Assembly (NCBI GenBank): GCA_027490875.1
Contig: JAIXXE010000151.1
Location: forward strand, 1-22,559
Source: Alphaproteobacteria bacterium
GTDB lineage: Bacteria; Pseudomonadota; Alphaproteobacteria; UBA2136; UBA6156
Direction: 5' to 3'
DNA length: 22,559 nt
The notes under the pieces were generated by a model. That model had not been told where the DNA came from, made no database searches, and was given only the letters and a program-made list of their open reading frames with translations. The stretch's first letter is position 1; each line of letters starts with the position of its first letter. Positions 21,079 to 22,559 of the stretch are shown in pieces. The position numbers were made by a program, and so were the translations under genes.

Positions 21079-22559
21079 TTAGTTGCTGCTGTTGTTGCTG
21101 TCGATAAAGCTTTGAATGGTGGTTCGCAGCGTTTCAAGCTGGGCCAACGCTGTTTCCATCCGTACGAAACGGGCTTCGAGGTTGGCACGAACCGTGACGA
21201 TGCGGCTGTCGATGCCTGCCACGCGGGTGCTGTAGTCGTTATTTTGTAGCTGAAGTTCGGTAATCGCGGTGGCCAACCCGCCCGAGCTGGGCTTCGATTG
21301 CTCCTGCAAGGCGTCGTAGAATTGGTCGGCTAGCCCACGGGTGATCGTAACGGCAATGTCGTTGACTGGGCCAAGGCCAGCAGTACCACCAAAGAAGGCG
21401 CCAAGCCCAGTGCTGTTGCCGGTGGCGCCTGTAAGGAGGCTGCCGCTGACTGTCACCGAGCCATCGGCCGCGCCGCCCGTGCCCGTACCAGCGGTAGCCC
21501 GCACGTTGGCGCTGATAACATTGCCGCTGCCATCGGTGCCGCCCAAGTTAATGTAGTAGGTGCCACTTTGCGTGGCGCTGGTGCGGCTGGTGATGGTAAG
21601 GCGGCTGTCGCTGCTGGTGGCCTGAAACCCAAACAGTTTGCGCACTTCTCCGACGTTGGAAAGCAGCCGGTTATCCAACGTGGCGTCATTGATGCTCAGC
21701 CGAAAGGCCGAGTCGACCTCGATGCCCAGCTGTGAGAGGCTGCGGAAGCCATCGGCATTGCTGCCAACACTGGTGCTGACCATTTGGCTGAGTCGGTTGG
21801 TAATATCGCGCAGGCGTTGGTCATACGCCAAGGGGCCCACTTCATTGTCGCCGATGCGGCCATCGTTGTTGCGGTCGCTGGGCGTACGTTGTTCGGTAAA
21901 GAAGCTACGCAGTTCGTTGTAGCTTTCTACAAAATCGCCTAAGGCGGTTTTAATTGCGTTGAGGTCGGGTTCAATTTTTAGGGTTGCAACGGTGTTGGGT
22001 TCGCTTTTTAACAGGTTCAGCGTCACCCCTGTTAGCACGTCATCCACAGCGTTGGAGCTGCGGGTAATGCCGGTAATGCCGTTCACATCCAGCACGGCAT
22101 TCTGGGCTGCTGTAAGCTGGGTTTTAACCAGGCCACCGCCGGTGGTAAGCCCCAGCGCCGCCGGGATGGTATTGCTGCCGCTGAAGGTAAGTGTATTGGC
22201 CGAACCCGTTAGGCTGCTGGTAAGGACCAAATAATGCGTGGTGGCACCCGCACTGACAATGCTGGCGTTTACATTCGCCCCCGCGGCGTTGATGTTGGCG
22301 CGTAAGTCCTGGAGGGTATCGGTTGCAGAAACGGTGATGGTTTTGCCATTAAGGACAAAGTTGCCAGCAGGAATACCAAGCGAATCGAGCGTGCTGGTGG
22401 TGGAGGTGAGGGCGTCGGCGCGTATCTGCTGGGCGGTAGCCAGCTGTTGAATGGTGACGGTATGGGTGCCATTTTGGGCGTTGGCGCCAATGCTGGTGAG
22501 CAGCAGGCTGTTGGTGCTGCTGGGTACATGGCCCGGCGGTGCCCCCACAATGGCGGCCG
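21079..22559 (-). CDS. fliD: Flagellar filament cap protein FliD (5' end beyond the window)
   Basis: FliD (hook-associated protein 2) caps the growing filament and promotes flagellin folding. The visible part is about 493 residues. The frame continues unbroken to the window edge, so the GTG at 22548 is only an internal codon and the true start lies outside. The FliD N-terminal domain is seen as GTHTVTIQQLATAQQIRA and TLQDLRANINAAGANVNASI. The middle has VNGITGITRSSNAVDDVLTG and GVTLNLLK, and then the FliD C-terminal region: FVESYNELRSFF, LRDITNRLSQMV, LGIEVDS, LSINDATLD and a C-terminal helix with RFVRMETALAQLETLRTTIQ. In place of the usual G-L-L-x-GD linker there is an EF-hand-like loop (plus 21841-21876). 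A Gly/Ser/Thr-rich insertion covers roughly plus 21370-21560. Confidence 0.93.
   Translation of the reverse strand, partial: AAIVGAPPGHVPSSTNSLLLTSIGANAQNGTHTVTIQQLATAQQIRADALTSTTSTLDSLGIPAGNFVLNGKTITVSATDTLQDLRANINAAGANVNASIVSAGATTHYLVLTSSLTGSANTLTFSGSNTIPAALGLTTGGGLVKTQLTAAQNAVLDVNGITGITRSSNAVDDVLTGVTLNLLKSEPNTVATLKIEPDLNAIKTALGDFVESYNELRSFFTEQRTPSDRNNDGRIGDNEVGPLAYDQRLRDITNRLSQMVSTSVGSNADGFRSLSQLGIEVDSAFRLSINDATLDNRLLSNVGEVRKLFGFQATSSDSRLTITSRTSATQSGTYYINLGGTDGSGNVISANVRATAGTGTGGAADGSVTVSGSLLTGATGNSTGLGAFFGGTAGLGPVNDIAVTITRGLADQFYDALQEQSKPSSGGLATAITELQLQNNDYSTRVAGIDSRIVTVRANLEARFVRMETALAQLETLRTTIQSFIDSNNSSN

Noticed and set aside
22546..22548. GTG as start codon of fliD
   Set aside because: The frame stays open to the window edge and the usual FliD N-terminal segment is missing, so the gene is cut by the window.
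1..22559. CRISPR arrays, tRNA/rRNA genes, insertion sequences, attachment sites
   Set aside because: I saw no direct repeat arrays, cloverleaf-like sequence, transposase or integrase motifs or terminal inverted repeats. Reading by eye could miss a degenerate example.

Overview
The window looks like chromosomal DNA of an alphaproteobacterium that I cannot place to genus. It is GC-rich (about 60% by eye) and gene-dense, with many ATGA stop/start overlaps and no intergenic gap over about 95 bases. The assignment rests on gene order. The run tsaE-amgK / murU / addB / addA is a typical alphaproteobacterial cluster, and so is mutY diverging from dciA (DUF721) and a DsbA-like gene. The ATP synthase Fo genes sit in their own atpI-atpB-atpE-atpF cluster. 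Several promoters fit the alphaproteobacterial housekeeping pattern (TTGACG ... GCTA). I see no tRNA, rRNA, CRISPR array, insertion sequence or prophage gene, so this is mostly core genome.

Layout. 1-1010 (-): polyprenyl-phosphate-type family 2 glycosyltransferase. 1099-8286 (+): an overlapping operon of a TsaE-AmgK fusion (tRNA t6A ATPase plus sugar kinase), MurU, AddB and AddA (peptidoglycan recycling, then double-strand-break repair). 8340-8795 (+): rplS with its own promoter and a strong terminator. 8877-14267 (+): a degenerate uracil-DNA-glycosylase-like protein, an exported Slt-type lytic transglycosylase, RNase HII, a family 4 glycosyltransferase and a sugar-nucleotide epimerase/dehydratase. 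14277-15308 (-): mutY, divergent from 15327-16614 (+) dciA and a membrane-anchored DsbA-like protein. 16589-18520 (+): atpI, atpB, atpE and atpF, closed by a terminator. 18580-19413 (+): a glycosyltransferase interrupted by an in-frame run of 17 T. 19503-20159 (+): an unrecognised gene with a strong ribosome binding site and lower GC. 20221-20589 (-): a HIT-family protein. 20644-22559 (-): fliS and a 5'-truncated fliD.

The clearest unexpected signal is the T17 homopolymer inside the glycosyltransferase at 18907-18923. It is the expected architecture of a phase-variable contingency gene for a surface glycan. Next are an AddA that stops right after helicase motif VI and so has no nuclease domain, beside an AddB that keeps a complete nuclease and iron-sulfur set; a recurring promoter layout that places the predicted transcription start on the ATG of several genes (leaderless mRNAs); a HIT protein with HxHxQ instead of HxHxH; an EF-hand-like loop inside FliD; and a uracil-DNA-glycosylase-like protein that has lost its catalytic motifs. 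I did not find a whole new multi-gene system.
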